Positions 23,201-30,413 of a DNA stretch of 64,000 nt are shown here, in pieces. The DNA is taken from the NCBI RefSeq assembly GCF_029227915.1, contig NC_079875.1, positions 22,623,001 to 22,687,000 of the forward strand, given 5' to 3'. The position numbers and the translations under genes are program-made. Below the pieces are notes generated by a model. The model made no database searches. It was not told the origin of the DNA and worked only from the letters and a program-made list of their open reading frames with translations. Every line of letters starts with the position of its first letter. The first letter of the stretch is position 1. This DNA comes from Hydractinia symbiolongicarpus. Taxonomy: Eukaryota > Cnidaria > Hydrozoa > Anthoathecata > Hydractiniidae.

Positions 23201-26200
23201 GTGACAGATTGTTGCAATTTCAGATATCTGTAAGTCAGTTGCTTAATGAACTATTTCAAAAGTCATTGGCGAATGTCTTGATTTTATTTGAATTTTAAAC
23301 CGTTTAAACTGTTGCTTGTCATAAATTTGTTCGATAGATTTCATGTTTTAAATGTTTTCTTCATCTCTTGTTTAGTTGTCGAAGCAAGAAACTTAATATG
23401 GCAAACAGCTAGTAAGTTCCACCTTGTTTTAAATAATGATTTGTTCAATGCGAAATTGCAATTCTGTACTTATCTTTTTTAATTCACCATGTTATGTGCA
23501 GGTGTTTTCAGACCATTTATTGAGGTTGACATACTCGGACCACATCTCAGTGACAAGCGAAGACGACACAACACAAAGTCTAAGAGCAATAATTGGTCGC
23601 CTAAATTTAATGAAACCATGTATTTGTAAGTAGCAACTTTAAGACGTTCGTAAGAAGTTATATTCTGCGCCGGGTATACGCCTTTCTAAAAATAGTGTTT
23701 AATGAACCTAAAAAAAAATACACAGTTGATGTTGTTCACATGTTTTCGTCGAAGATTACTCGTCCAAAATAACTCGTCCAACATAACTCGTCAACATAAC
23801 TCGCGCAGGATGTGAATTTGCCGTTGAAATGATATGTCATACCTAAACACGGTTACATGTGCGTCTCAAAATGCATTTTCATTTTTGTTTAACTTCCCTT
23901 CCTTCATGCATTGCTTTAGTTTGAGTAGTTAAAGCAAAGAACATATTTTTGTGGATGTTCTTCATTCGTGTAATCTCGAACATGCGCAAAAACAAGCTTT
24001 TATATTTGTGTTTCCATTTTTGATGAGCTCTGTCTAATAAACTTGATCTGTTTGTTGTTTGCATAACCTCTGATTTGTAGTTACTGTTCTCATCGAAGTT
24101 TCAACAAGAAAGTGCGAGCGTGTTATTTGTTTATCACCTCTTCTTCTTTCGATTTGCTATGCAACACCCTTGTTGAGAACTGCCAGTATTTTTTTCTTAC
24201 CAACAATAAACAACTCGATCTTCTGCTATATCGAAAGAAGTTCTTGTCAGCTTGTTAAATTTTTTGGTTAACTACTGCCTGATAAGTGTCGTTGGAACAT
24301 ACTTTTCCGATAACAACTTATTCCTTATTCCTCCAATTGCTCAATTTTCCTTTTACAAAAATGGTTTGTCACATGTTTTTATTTTTAAAATACATAGAAA
24401 TGTTAACCTCGATCCCACAACCTGTTATCTCTTTTTGCATATCGACAGCGAAGCGCAGCGCTGATGAGAGACAAAAAGCCCTGGGGACGAGGTATTATAA
24501 ATGCTACATGAGTATAGAAATAATTTATTCTTCACTCATGGCGTTGCCTTTAAAATTTTCTTAAATATTCTCATAAAATATTTCATTAAATATTCTTTAA
24601 TTTTTTAAACAATATTAGATTTCATCGTGATACTGTCCACGTCCAAGTTTCTCAAAATACACAGGGACTCAGTAAAGTTGTAATTTAGCGGTTGTTTTAT
24701 TGTCGGGGAAGTATTACGATAGCGCGCGATTAAAACATTTTCCCCACAAAAATCCAATCTGAAGTGATCTCGATTAAAAATTATTATTCATAAGGTAATT
24801 AGCATTGATAAGTTGTCGTAGGTGAATTAAAGAAGCTTCTTTTTAACGGTCAAACGTGTTGTCTGCTTTATTTGGCGTTGTGACGTCAATGAGGGTCAAA
24901 AGTTTTGTGTCATTTATTTGCTTGCGCATAAAAGGCTGCGCGCAAATACTGTGTATAATTGTCCATATACGAAAACGAAAGTCTTCCAGTATATTAACGG
25001 GAGTTTCCAGTTGTCCGTTTTTCCATGTGAATGGGAATGAAAAAGAACAATTGTCGCTTAAAGTGCAGGAAAATACGAATTGAAACTAAACTGAATCGGG
25101 ACTTTGCAACATCTGAGCATCCATATTTGATTGGCTCGTTGTTTTCCTATATCATTCGCACACAGAAAAACGTTGGACTCGTTTCAACCTTTTTCCATAA
25201 ACAAAAGGAACAACAAAAATTCCTTGTGGGACAGGAAAAATCGAAGTGCGCATGCTCACGTGATCAGTTCCTGTTCTCGATAACAACTCCCCTTTAGTTT
25301 CCGTTCCGCCTGCGTTGGAGCGAGTGTTTATTTTATATATTTTGTTGTTTACTGTGTTGAGAGGTCCTGGCATAAAAAACCCTCGAAACTATTGGAAGAC
25401 AAACAGATGAGGCATAATCTCGGGGAGAGAAGAAACAAATCAAGAAAGATTGATCGTTGACTTGTACCAAGAAACCCAGCAAACACATCCACTGAAGCAA
25501 TATTTTTTTTTTACTTCATGCCTTTTAAAAAAATGGTAGCTATTCGAAAATCTTTAACCGGTTTACACAATAAGATTCGATCAAAATCTCGCTCTTTAAG
25601 CGACGAGAAACACATCTTGCGAGAATCATCGTTTGTGAAACGAGTAAAAGACTCTGCTTCAATAGGCAGTACATTTAGTATGTGCGTAGAATACCCGACA
25701 GAACGACAGTATTGTCGGAGGCGTCGTTTTACTGTTGCTGGCATACTCGACGAACAAATCTCAACATTTGAGTTATTTAACGATTCGACTGAAACGACAT
25801 TGGACAGACAAGGTGTTAAGACGACATCTTTTTGCAGCACGAATTTATGATAAAAGTGTAAACAGGCCATATGTGCCGGTGAAATAGGGCTCCAGTCAGA
25901 TTGGTGCATTAAAGTAACGAGGTTAATTAAAGGCGCGTAATCACCCTGTAGGCAACTTTTTTTGAGGTGCCTATTTTATTGTAAAAATTGAAAGATATAC
26001 ATGAGACACTGACAACCAGAACATGTTCAAATGTTTCATGGAAATAACAAACTCACCCCAATTTCCCTTCGTCTAGAGAACCGCCATTGCATTTCATTGC
26101 ACGAATCATGCGATAATAAACGCACGGCAAAATCGATTACAAGGTTGCTGGATTCACTTCATTACAGAAAAAATAATGAATGAGGGAGAGTATCCGTAGC

Positions 26201-28132
26201 TGTGTTTCCATCGTAATGCTTTTACAAATGTATCAACAAAGTTCCAAACATGATAAATCAGATAAATCAATCGCAGTCTTTCTTTGCAACACTGACCACT
26301 TTTTGTTGTTTCTGAAGACAGCTTCGCCTCGCTAGCTGTCTTACTTTTTGATTATTTTTCTTTGTTCAAACAGTTAGTCGTTTCCTTATGAAGACAGTAT
26401 CAAATCTACACAATTAGAATACCTAAATATTCAGAATTTCCCCTTTCATGCTCTAAATTTAATTATCTTCATAGTGCTTCAACTATCTTCAACTATCACA
26501 ATAAGCATTCTCCCCCGTTGGTTTTTTTTGCCTATAATATACAATATCCCGGTCAGCTAATAAAAAAAGAAAGAGCGTGATAAGCATTAATTATCATAAT
26601 TAATAGCCACGAGACAATGCTGTGATTTCTTCTTTTTGTTTTGTTTTGTTTGGTCTCCAAAAACAATGGCGAATAGAATAGAAGAAAATTAAATCTAAGT
26701 GGAGAAAGTGACACGGATGTTTTTTACGCTCAGCCTCTTTTTTAAACAGAACCAACATTTCTTTCCACTTATTGATGCTATGTTTTACAAAGAAAAACAA
26801 CCAAAAAGAACAGCGTGAACGGAGCCCAACCATAATGGCGATTTTATCGAACTTCATCTCAGTGCTCATTTCACACGAACATTTTGCGACGGCCCGGTTA
26901 TTAGACGAGAATAAGAGATCAACAAGACCGTTAAATATGGCGGCTGGAAAGAAAAACCCAATAAATTCAAGATATTGAAGTACCATTATTTCCATTTCTA
27001 GTAGGTTTTATATCCTCAAATTTTCAGGAAAGTCATAACTCCGTCGGGTGATTACGCGCCTTTAAGGTTATACCATCTAGATTTTATTTATTGAGTACAT
27101 GAGTAATTTAACGAATCAACTTGTAAATTGAACAGTGGAAAGTATATCATGTCTATGTTAAACTTGTATTAAGATGTAAATATATTTCGTAATTTAATTT
27201 TTGGACGTTTGACCATTGAAATTTGAAATTAATTTAAAGAATGTATGATAAAAATTTTCTGACGTGTTAAGCCTGGTAAAGGTTTTTTAACACTACCGAA
27301 GATGTTCGAGAAACATCAGCGAGAGGAATTTGGTCAGTGATTTTTTCGTCCCAATTTGCTTAATAGGTGTATCATTATAATGCATTTAGAACGAGGCTCT
27401 TCGGTGTCCTGTGTATGTAATACCAAGCATTATAAGGATTCAAATCGAGGCTCTGGTCGTTAAAGCGTAACAGTCTAGGCTTGATGGTCTATAGAATTGT
27501 GGGAAGAATATTTACCATGCTATCAGACACTATCGCAAACAGAAATTGGCCTTTTCATAACAGTTTACTGCGCTAAAAATTGATTTTGACTTAGTCCCAA
27601 AAGTTTATGACCGCAAAAGTTTTTTTGGACCATGAAAATTTATGACAAAAATTTTGCGAATTTTCGCTCTTGCCCCTTTCTGGTCATCTAAAAAAAAAAT
27701 TTGCGTTTTCCTTCCCAGCATAACAATGCGATTTTTTGCTGACTTGTTACGGCTGCACATGCAGAATTTGGAATAAAAATAAACAATCGAATGAATGGAC
27801 GATTCCTGTGTGTTGTAGTAAATATTCTTTATATTTCTAGTCAATTGGGCAACGAAGACTCGTTAACGTGTTACGAACTTCAAGTATCAGCAAAAGATTA
27901 TTGTTTTGGTCGTAAAAATCATCTTATCGGGGTTACCGTTTTACCACTTCGTGACATCACCAACACAGGTTCATTATCATCGTGGTGCGTGTTAGGACAT
28001 TCGCTATTCATGAACGAAACAGGTTGGACGATACTTAGGATATTGTCGCAACGTGGTAACGATGAGCTTGCGCGTGATTTCGTCATGTTAAAGTTCGATC
28101 GACGTATCGATGCTGATGTTTCGGCAAAGTAA
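1317..28132 (+). CDS. UNC13: UNC13/Munc13 synaptic vesicle priming protein (whole gene)
   Basis: UNC13 proteins prime vesicles for exocytosis at the presynaptic membrane: the MUN domain opens syntaxin for SNARE assembly, C1 binds diacylglycerol, and the C2 domains bind RIM, Ca2+/phospholipid and membrane. The coding exons can be followed through GT-AG introns in the order C2A, linker, C1, C2B, MUN, C2C, the full Munc13 order. Neighbouring exon phases agree throughout, except between 5553 and 10252. The frame ends at TAA 28130-28132. From the alternative start at 7701 to that stop, the exons listed in the other entries sum to 4,041 nt (1,346 codons plus stop). The long form adds about 407 codons upstream plus at least one exon I could not find. 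Introns hold many mobile elements; the last one is 4.2 kb. Identity is very secure; individual splice sites were read by eye. Confidence 0.95.
2213..3662 (+). other. UNC13 intron after C2A; nothing recognised
   Basis: A 1.45-kb intron with GT at 2213 and AG at 3661-3662. AT-rich. I see no coding exon or clear mobile element, only weak similarity near 3024-3065 to the dispersed repeat described at 12944-13300. Confidence 0.5.
3663..5553 (+). CDS. UNC13: UNC13 long-form linker exons with calmodulin-binding-like helix
   Basis: Exons 3663-3920, 4072-4202, 5026-5313 and 5390-5553 join in phase with the C2A block. The first begins [14 protein letters not shown], matching the helix that follows C2A in Munc13-1 (EEEARYWAKKLEQL). 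The rest is acidic, Ser-rich and low in conservation, as in other long UNC13 forms. Exon 5026-5313 encodes [17 protein letters not shown], which aligns with the Munc13-1 calmodulin-binding helix (KANWLRAFNKVRMQLQEAR) and keeps hydrophobic anchors at positions 1, 5 and 8. The last exon ends in phase 2 at a good GTAAGT donor, whereas the next recognised exon at 10252 needs one carried base. At least one further exon, or a different donor, is therefore missing from this reading. Confidence 0.8.
5690..6215 (+). mobile_element. RTE-type non-LTR retrotransposon 3' remnant
   Basis: In the UNC13 intron, broken frames read [18 protein letters not shown], then [12 protein letters not shown] and SLRDRNS, then [11 protein letters not shown] and [10 protein letters not shown]. 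These are decayed versions of the C-terminal tail common to RTE-like reverse transcriptases (RNDMRMVRWMC, SLRDR, RWFGHVERM, RGRPRKTW). Stops and frameshifts are frequent, and an unrelated stretch of about 100 bp near 5908-5990 splits the match. The copy ends in a GATGATGATGG-rich tail near 6200, typical of RTE 3' ends. It is 5'-truncated and dead. Confidence 0.75.
6216..7700 (+). other. UNC13 intron / upstream of short-form exon
   Basis: AT-rich. Holds a T-rich low-complexity tract at about 6665-6790 that produces meaningless Val/Leu/Phe-rich open frames, and a TTTA microsatellite at about 7117-7138. A promoter for the short UNC13 form would be expected just upstream of 7701, but no diagnostic motif is visible. 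Confidence 0.4.
7701..8208 (+). CDS. UNC13: UNC13 alternative first exon (short isoform N-terminus)
   Basis: An ATG-initiated frame of 169 codons plus one base. An in-frame TGA lies 19 bases upstream of the ATG and no good acceptor precedes it, so it reads as a first exon. It encodes a charged, non-globular N-terminus: [17 protein letters not shown], an acidic stretch [11 protein letters not shown], then Arg-rich segments such as [12 protein letters not shown] recognise no domain. A GTAGAA donor at 8209 leaves phase 1, exactly what the exon at 10252 needs (its first two bases complete a Val codon). The joined frame then runs open to the UNC13 stop. Established precedent: worm UNC-13S, fly Unc13B and Munc13-2 isoforms replace C2A with unrelated N-termini from internal promoters. 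It could instead be a chance intronic ORF, but its length in such AT-rich DNA and the phase match argue against that. Confidence 0.7.
8252..9513. mobile_element. hAT-like non-autonomous DNA transposon
   Basis: Terminal inverted repeats: AGGGCTTGAAATCC at 8252 and its near-complement GGATTTTAAGCCCT ending at 9513. Both ends carry clustered GCGAGTCC/GGACTCGC subterminal motifs that form small hairpins (for example 8280-8300 and 9480-9498), a hAT-style arrangement. I could not see a matching 8-bp target duplication, so the superfamily is tentative. The interior has no transposase; it contains four 29-bp direct repeats. Confidence 0.7.
8782..8897. repeat. Four perfect 29-bp tandem repeats
   Basis: The unit beginning AACGGTCATGTGCTTGAC occurs four times with no spacers (8782-8810, 8811-8839, 8840-8868, 8869-8897), inside the hAT-like element. 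Perfect identity suggests recent expansion. Confidence 0.95.
9514..10251 (+). other. UNC13 intron segment; nothing recognised
   Basis: AT-rich intron sequence between the transposon and the pre-C1 exons. The open frame at 9890-10072 shows no known domain and no matching splice phase. Confidence 0.4.
10252..11520 (+). CDS. UNC13: UNC13 pre-C1 exons shared by both isoforms
   Basis: Exons 10252-10313, 11315-11392 and 11469-11520. The first reads [19 protein letters not shown] and the second [20 protein letters not shown], corresponding to the Munc13-1 segment [20 protein letters not shown]. The third encodes [17 protein letters not shown], nearly identical to the Munc13-1 helix [16 protein letters not shown] that leads directly into C1. 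The last exon ends in phase 1 and is completed by GT at 11916 to give Ser. This is the point where the long and short N-termini converge. Confidence 0.9.
10743..10853. repeat. Hairpin-forming miniature inverted repeat
   Basis: CTGGATTTCCACG at about 10776 is complemented by CGTGGAAATCCAG at about 10830, with further pairing of TAAATATTAAA and TTTAATATTTA outside. A foldback of about 110 bp in an UNC13 intron, probably a miniature transposon. No protein coding. Confidence 0.7.
11916..12157 (+). CDS. UNC13: UNC13 C1 domain exons
   Basis: Exons 11916-12023 and 12098-12157. They encode a complete C1 zinc finger with canonical spacing H-X12-C-X2-C-X13-C-X2-C-X4-H-X2-C-X7-C (about residues 238-287 of the short form). 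The Trp-containing loop LLWGLARQG is present; in Munc13-1 the equivalent Trp tunes diacylglycerol affinity. All zinc ligands are retained, so diacylglycerol/phorbol ester binding is expected. Strongest match is to Munc13 rather than to protein kinase C, as shown by [14 protein letters not shown]. Confidence 0.97.
12251..12316 (+). CDS. UNC13: Possible 66-nt cassette exon after C1
   Basis: Bounded by AG at 12249-12250 and GTAAAA at 12317. It enters and leaves in phase 1 and has no stop, so inclusion would add 22 residues without a frameshift. It encodes [14 protein letters not shown] and so on; TALEKSMK resembles RAVEKSSK, the start of the constitutive exon at 12489. It may therefore be a tandem exon duplication used as a cassette or as an alternative. 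No transcript evidence is available to me. Confidence 0.45.
12489..14400 (+). CDS. UNC13: UNC13 linker and C2B domain exons
   Basis: Exons 12489-12609, 12796-12902, 13458-13496, 13585-13687 and 14231-14400. The first two give the C1-C2B linker ([10 protein letters not shown] and [13 protein letters not shown]). The C2B domain retains the Ca2+-loop aspartates: AKDKAGTSDPYV in loop 1 and WDEDYD in loop 3. It ends [20 protein letters not shown], almost identical to vertebrate Munc13. Ca2+-dependent phosphoinositide binding and short-term plasticity functions are therefore likely conserved. Introns between these exons carry the dispersed repeat and a minisatellite. Confidence 0.95.
12944..13300. 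repeat. Cluster of a dispersed ~110-bp repeat
   Basis: Three adjacent degenerate copies of a unit that begins AATAATAGCCG, passes through GTCTGTCTGT and a GAAACACG-AATGCGATA block, and ends GACGGGCGAACCCGTGGATT followed by an ACTAG end. Other copies lie at 14571-14692, 29307-29370 and 32921-33044, and partly reversed at 62124-62155. No coding; a SINE- or MITE-like family with a short internal palindrome (CACGTGGATTTATCCACG type). Confidence 0.8.
13826..14010. repeat. Minisatellite, ~22-bp unit
   Basis: About eight imperfect copies of a unit like AAATTAAATGGAATTCGAAC in the intron that splits C2B. Copies diverge by substitutions and small deletions. Confidence 0.9.
14571..14692 (+). repeat. 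Dispersed ~110-bp repeat copy
   Basis: Same family as 12944-13300: CGTCTGTCTGCC, GAGACACACGAAATGCGGTA, then CACGTGGATTTATCCACGGG, ending CCGTCTAGTTA. Lies within the intron 14401-14904. Confidence 0.8.
14905..22828 (+). CDS. UNC13: UNC13 MUN domain exons
   Basis: Exons 14905-15020, 15100-15162, 15764-15861, 16021-16171, 16240-16308, 16584-16673, 16959-17015, 17092-17285, 17363-17448, 17706-17761, 17886-17956, 18240-18336, 18497-18565, 18768-18842, 18963-19040, 19297-19341, 19988-20065, 20293-20381, 20910-20963, 21198-21299, 21478-21532, 21698-21760, 22350-22430 and 22681-22828 join in phase. This is the helical-rod MUN domain that catalyses syntaxin opening; landmarks include [55 protein letters not shown] and [13 protein letters not shown], all closely matching Munc13-1. 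Between VVVLPPLPV and [17 protein letters not shown] the loop is only about ten residues, far shorter than the vertebrate segment; either the loop is truly short or an exon in 21761-22349 was missed. Confidence 0.95.
15163..15735. repeat. Minisatellite, ~43-bp unit
   Basis: Fills most of the intron 15163-15763. The unit is like GATACTATCTATCTACTTTG followed by CTTTGTTGCGATGGTATAGTTCT, repeated about 12 times with substitutions. Parts resemble the dispersed repeat's CTTTGTTGCGATGG segment at about 13023. Confidence 0.95.
16322..16555. repeat. GTC/GTT minisatellite, 45-bp higher-order unit
   Basis: Trinucleotide-rich tract (GTCGTCGTTGTTGTCGACG) with GACGTTG recurring at 16394, 16439 and 16484 (period 45), then at 16511 (period 27). 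Open in several frames on both strands, giving spurious Val-, Ser/Leu- and Thr-rich ORFs. It lies between two well-defined MUN exons. Confidence 0.95.
20469..20794. mobile_element. TTAA-flanked miniature element, family A
   Basis: TTAA at 20465-20468 and 20795-20798 flank termini AGCTCACCT and AGGTGAGCT (perfect inverted repeat over nine bases, then diverging). 326 bp, no coding, in an UNC13 intron. TTAA duplication is characteristic of piggyBac and Kolobok transposons. The termini match those of the larger element at 49116-50804. Confidence 0.75.
21761..22349 (+). repeat. UNC13 intron with AATAAGCGCCCCTGTC tandem repeats
   Basis: At about 22128-22225 a unit of about 20 bp (AATAAGCGCCCCTGTCAA) recurs some five times with drift. 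The same AATAAGCGC core occurs at 53750-53800. The remainder is AT-rich with no exon found, although a MUN loop exon could be hidden here. Confidence 0.6.
22485..22668. repeat. Minisatellite, ~22-30-bp unit
   Basis: About seven copies of a unit like GGTTGAATTATTATGGAGATGT in the intron 22431-22680, with length variation between copies. Confidence 0.9.
23067..28132 (+). CDS. UNC13: UNC13 C2C domain and C-terminus
   Basis: Exons 23067-23162, 23376-23411, 23502-23625 and 27841-28132. They encode the C-terminal C2C domain: [77 protein letters not shown] and [20 protein letters not shown], all close to Munc13-1. C2C binds the vesicle membrane during bridging and lacks the Ca2+ aspartates in the family. 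The frame ends at 28132. The last intron (23626-27840) is 4.2 kb and hosts an ORF and a TTAA-flanked element. Confidence 0.95.
23626..25517 (+). other. Last UNC13 intron, 5' part; no exon found
   Basis: A short ACTCGTCCAAAATA-type repeat lies at 23757-23806. From about 24830 the sequence becomes less AT-rich and has several overlapping short frames (24856-25083, 25031-25297) without recognisable domains. This may be the 5' region of the small ORF at 25518. Confidence 0.4.
25518..25850 (+). CDS. Intronic 110-codon ORF, function unknown
   Basis: A frame in the last UNC13 intron with more balanced base use than its surroundings. The first ATG (25518) is in poor context; the ATG five codons on (AAAAAAATGG) is better. 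It encodes a basic, Ser-rich protein: [51 protein letters not shown], then an acidic and Thr-rich tail. No transmembrane helix, signal peptide or known domain is visible. No donor in suitable phase connects it to the last UNC13 exon (which needs two carried bases), so a separate nested gene is more likely than an alternative exon. It could also be chance. Confidence 0.35.
   Translation: MPFKKMVAIRKSLTGLHNKIRSKSRSLSDEKHILRESSFVKRVKDSASIGSTFSMCVEYPTERQYCRRRRFTVAGILDEQISTFELFNDSTETTLDRQGVKTTSFCSTNL
25931..27061. mobile_element. TTAA-flanked element, family B
   Basis: TTAA at 25927-25930 and 27062-27065 flank perfect 15-bp inverted termini AGGCGCGTAATCACC and GGTGATTACGCGCCT. 1,131 bp. Open frames inside (for example 26600-26995 minus) show no transposase motif, so it is non-autonomous. 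TTAA target duplication points to piggyBac or Kolobok. Located in the last UNC13 intron, about 80 bp after the intronic ORF. Confidence 0.85.
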
Positions 28133-28475
28133 CACTCACTTAAGTTTATTTTTAGATTTATGCTAGTTTTTGCTGTTTTTTTGTAAGGGCGATATTTATC
28201 AGTATCAATATTAAGCGCGTTATCTTTGGCTATAATAGAAATCGTGAGCTGACAAAGAAAGTTCGAAACTGCACAGGACTGAAATTATATACTCTTTATT
28301 AAAAGCCTTATCAGTTCTAACGTGTTCACTTTTGCGTTCCGAGTGTATCATCTATATAAAGATTTTGTTGTGGGTATATAAATGAGAATGTTTGCCCGCC
28401 CTAAACAGTACTAAGCAGTCTAAATGTTAAACCTTTTTTTCCGTTTGGTGATTTGTTTTCTACTACCTTAACGTA

Positions 28476-28487
28476 AATAAATAAATA
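28476..28487 (+). promoter_or_regulatory. Candidate poly(A) signal of UNC13
   Basis: AATAAATAAATA about 345 bases after the UNC13 stop; the nearest strong hexamer in the expected place. Confidence 0.4.
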
Positions 28488-30380
28488 TGCGAAATTACCA
28501 GAAATAAACTTCGCGGAACTTCCTTTTTAGTAGTGGATCAAGGTAATGGCTAGCTTCTATGATACAAGCAAGTTCAATTAAAGGTCTAAAAGACATTAAA
28601 ATTGCAAAAAAAAAAAATCTTGGCGAAATATCTCAAAAATTAATCTTCGCAAAATGCATTATTTTGAACCTCGTGGAAATTAATCAAATGGGAATATATG
28701 TATAGCTTAATTTATTTGTTTTCACTAATTTAAACGGGGCGTAAAAATGACACTCATTGTTAAAAACAGCTCGTAGTTTGGCATGTAATTTCTTGTGAAA
28801 TTATAAGATTGTATATTTTTGTAACACATTCGATTTTTTGAGGTGGGAGTCTTTTTGTACACGTCATGTAAATAATTATACAAATTTAGTAATAAATTTC
28901 CATATCTTTTTAAATTATATTTTTGTTTTCGCACCCGCAAACTGGCCTGTGTTAGTGTTGTTTAGACAATACTTGTCACCCGTTCTTGACGTATTATTTA
29001 GACAACCTTATTTCGCGGACGAATTAGTGTTCAATAAAAAAAATTAAGAATAATTCGCAGAATTGTGTACCCGCGAAATATTCTTCAAAATACCATTCTT
29101 GAAAATTAACAGCCGCAAAAAAACTGAAGAAATGACAGTACTTTGCGAGGTTTTTATTTAGAGTGAAAAAGAGTGCAATTTCAATCACACGGTGATGTCA
29201 TTAGAGAAGTACTTGTGTAAATGTTTATAGAATTTTTTTTAAAGCTTACAAGAAGGTAAAGGAAGAACCCCTCTAAGCCACCCCTGACTCTACAATTTTT
29301 CTTCATAATAATAGCCGTCTGTTGCAGAAACACGGAATGCGATATATAAAAGACAGACGACCCCGTGCGACAAGTTTGTTAATATTTTCAAAAAATTTAT
29401 ATATAGAACCTTAGCCTGTTTGTATTATCTGTATCCCTTATTTTTTTTCGAACAAGCGGGTTTAGATCAGCGTCCAGCCATTTTCTAACAAACATCTATT
29501 CCAGTTTCAGTCCAAACAACTTGAGCATATGAAAACTTAGCACGGCGTTCACGCAACAGTCACTCCTAATTTTTCCTGCTATTTCGGTCCAAAAATCCAT
29601 TGAAATCGTGGATACTCAAAAATTGTAAAAAGTCAATGTTCATTTTTTTAAACCAATCTGACATTCAATCTATACAAACGTATTAAAAAATGGGAATAGT
29701 TTTTTGGTGTTTAGAAAATTGCTGACAATCCCAACAGAATGGATACACGTAAGGTGTATTAGGATCAAGATATTTTTCTGTTATGGCCCGCAATTTTGAA
29801 AATTCATTCTTTAATAACCAAGGAAAACACACATGAAATTCGTACAAACTTTTTAGAGGGGGGATCTCACAGGGGCGAATTAGTAGCATATTCACGTATC
29901 TGAGCACGTGCAGTTTTATTTGTTTCCATTTTACACCGAAAAATTCGCTTTGCTGAAAAGTAGAAACAGTTTCTATCTTTTAGCGGTGAAATATTTCGGT
30001 GTACACTTTTAACCACTTCAGACGCAATCTTCAGTCTTTATTATCAGGAAAACTCGTTACTGGAAGAATTCAAAATAAGTGCCTGGTTTTCAAAACCAAA
30101 AAAATTGCTTCGATTCGCCACTTACAATTCGCTTCGTGAAAATACCCCTGTACGTTCACAAATTGCGCGATATATTAATAGCAGTATTTTGTTCAAAATG
30201 GTAGCCGGATTGTTACTTCGTGTTAAAAATGCACGACAACAGGCGAATTTCCGAGGACACAAAATAACGATTACTTTCTAATAATTTTCATAGTTTCGTT
30301 AAAAAATCGAAAAGAATACTACGAATGAGAAAAATTCGTATTTGATATCATCGCAAAAGCTTTTTTATTGCTTTGTTTTA
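28488..30380. other. Intergenic, UNC13 to DDX46 (convergent)
   Basis: No gene seen. Contains one copy of the dispersed repeat (29307-29370: AATAATAGCCGTCTGTTGC through GACGACCCCGTG). Short frames at 28725-28940 and 29683-29907 have no recognisable features. Confidence 0.5.
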
Positions 30381-30386
30381 TTTATT
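30381..30386 (-). promoter_or_regulatory. Candidate poly(A) signal of DDX46
   Basis: AATAAA on the minus strand about 28 bases after the DDX46 stop codon, with a second overlapping copy. Implies a very short 3' UTR. Confidence 0.5.
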
Positions 30387-30413
30387 GAAAAGAAAATATT
30401 AAAAGAGTAAAAG

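Noticed and set aside
25511-25909. 132-codon minus-strand ORF opposite the intronic ORF
   Set aside because: Overlaps the plus frame; no recognisable features, and the plus frame has the better start context. The plus frame itself remains uncertain.
26600-26995. 131-codon minus-strand ORF as a transposase
   Set aside because: It lies inside the TTAA element but has no DDE motif or zinc finger, and its composition looks non-coding.
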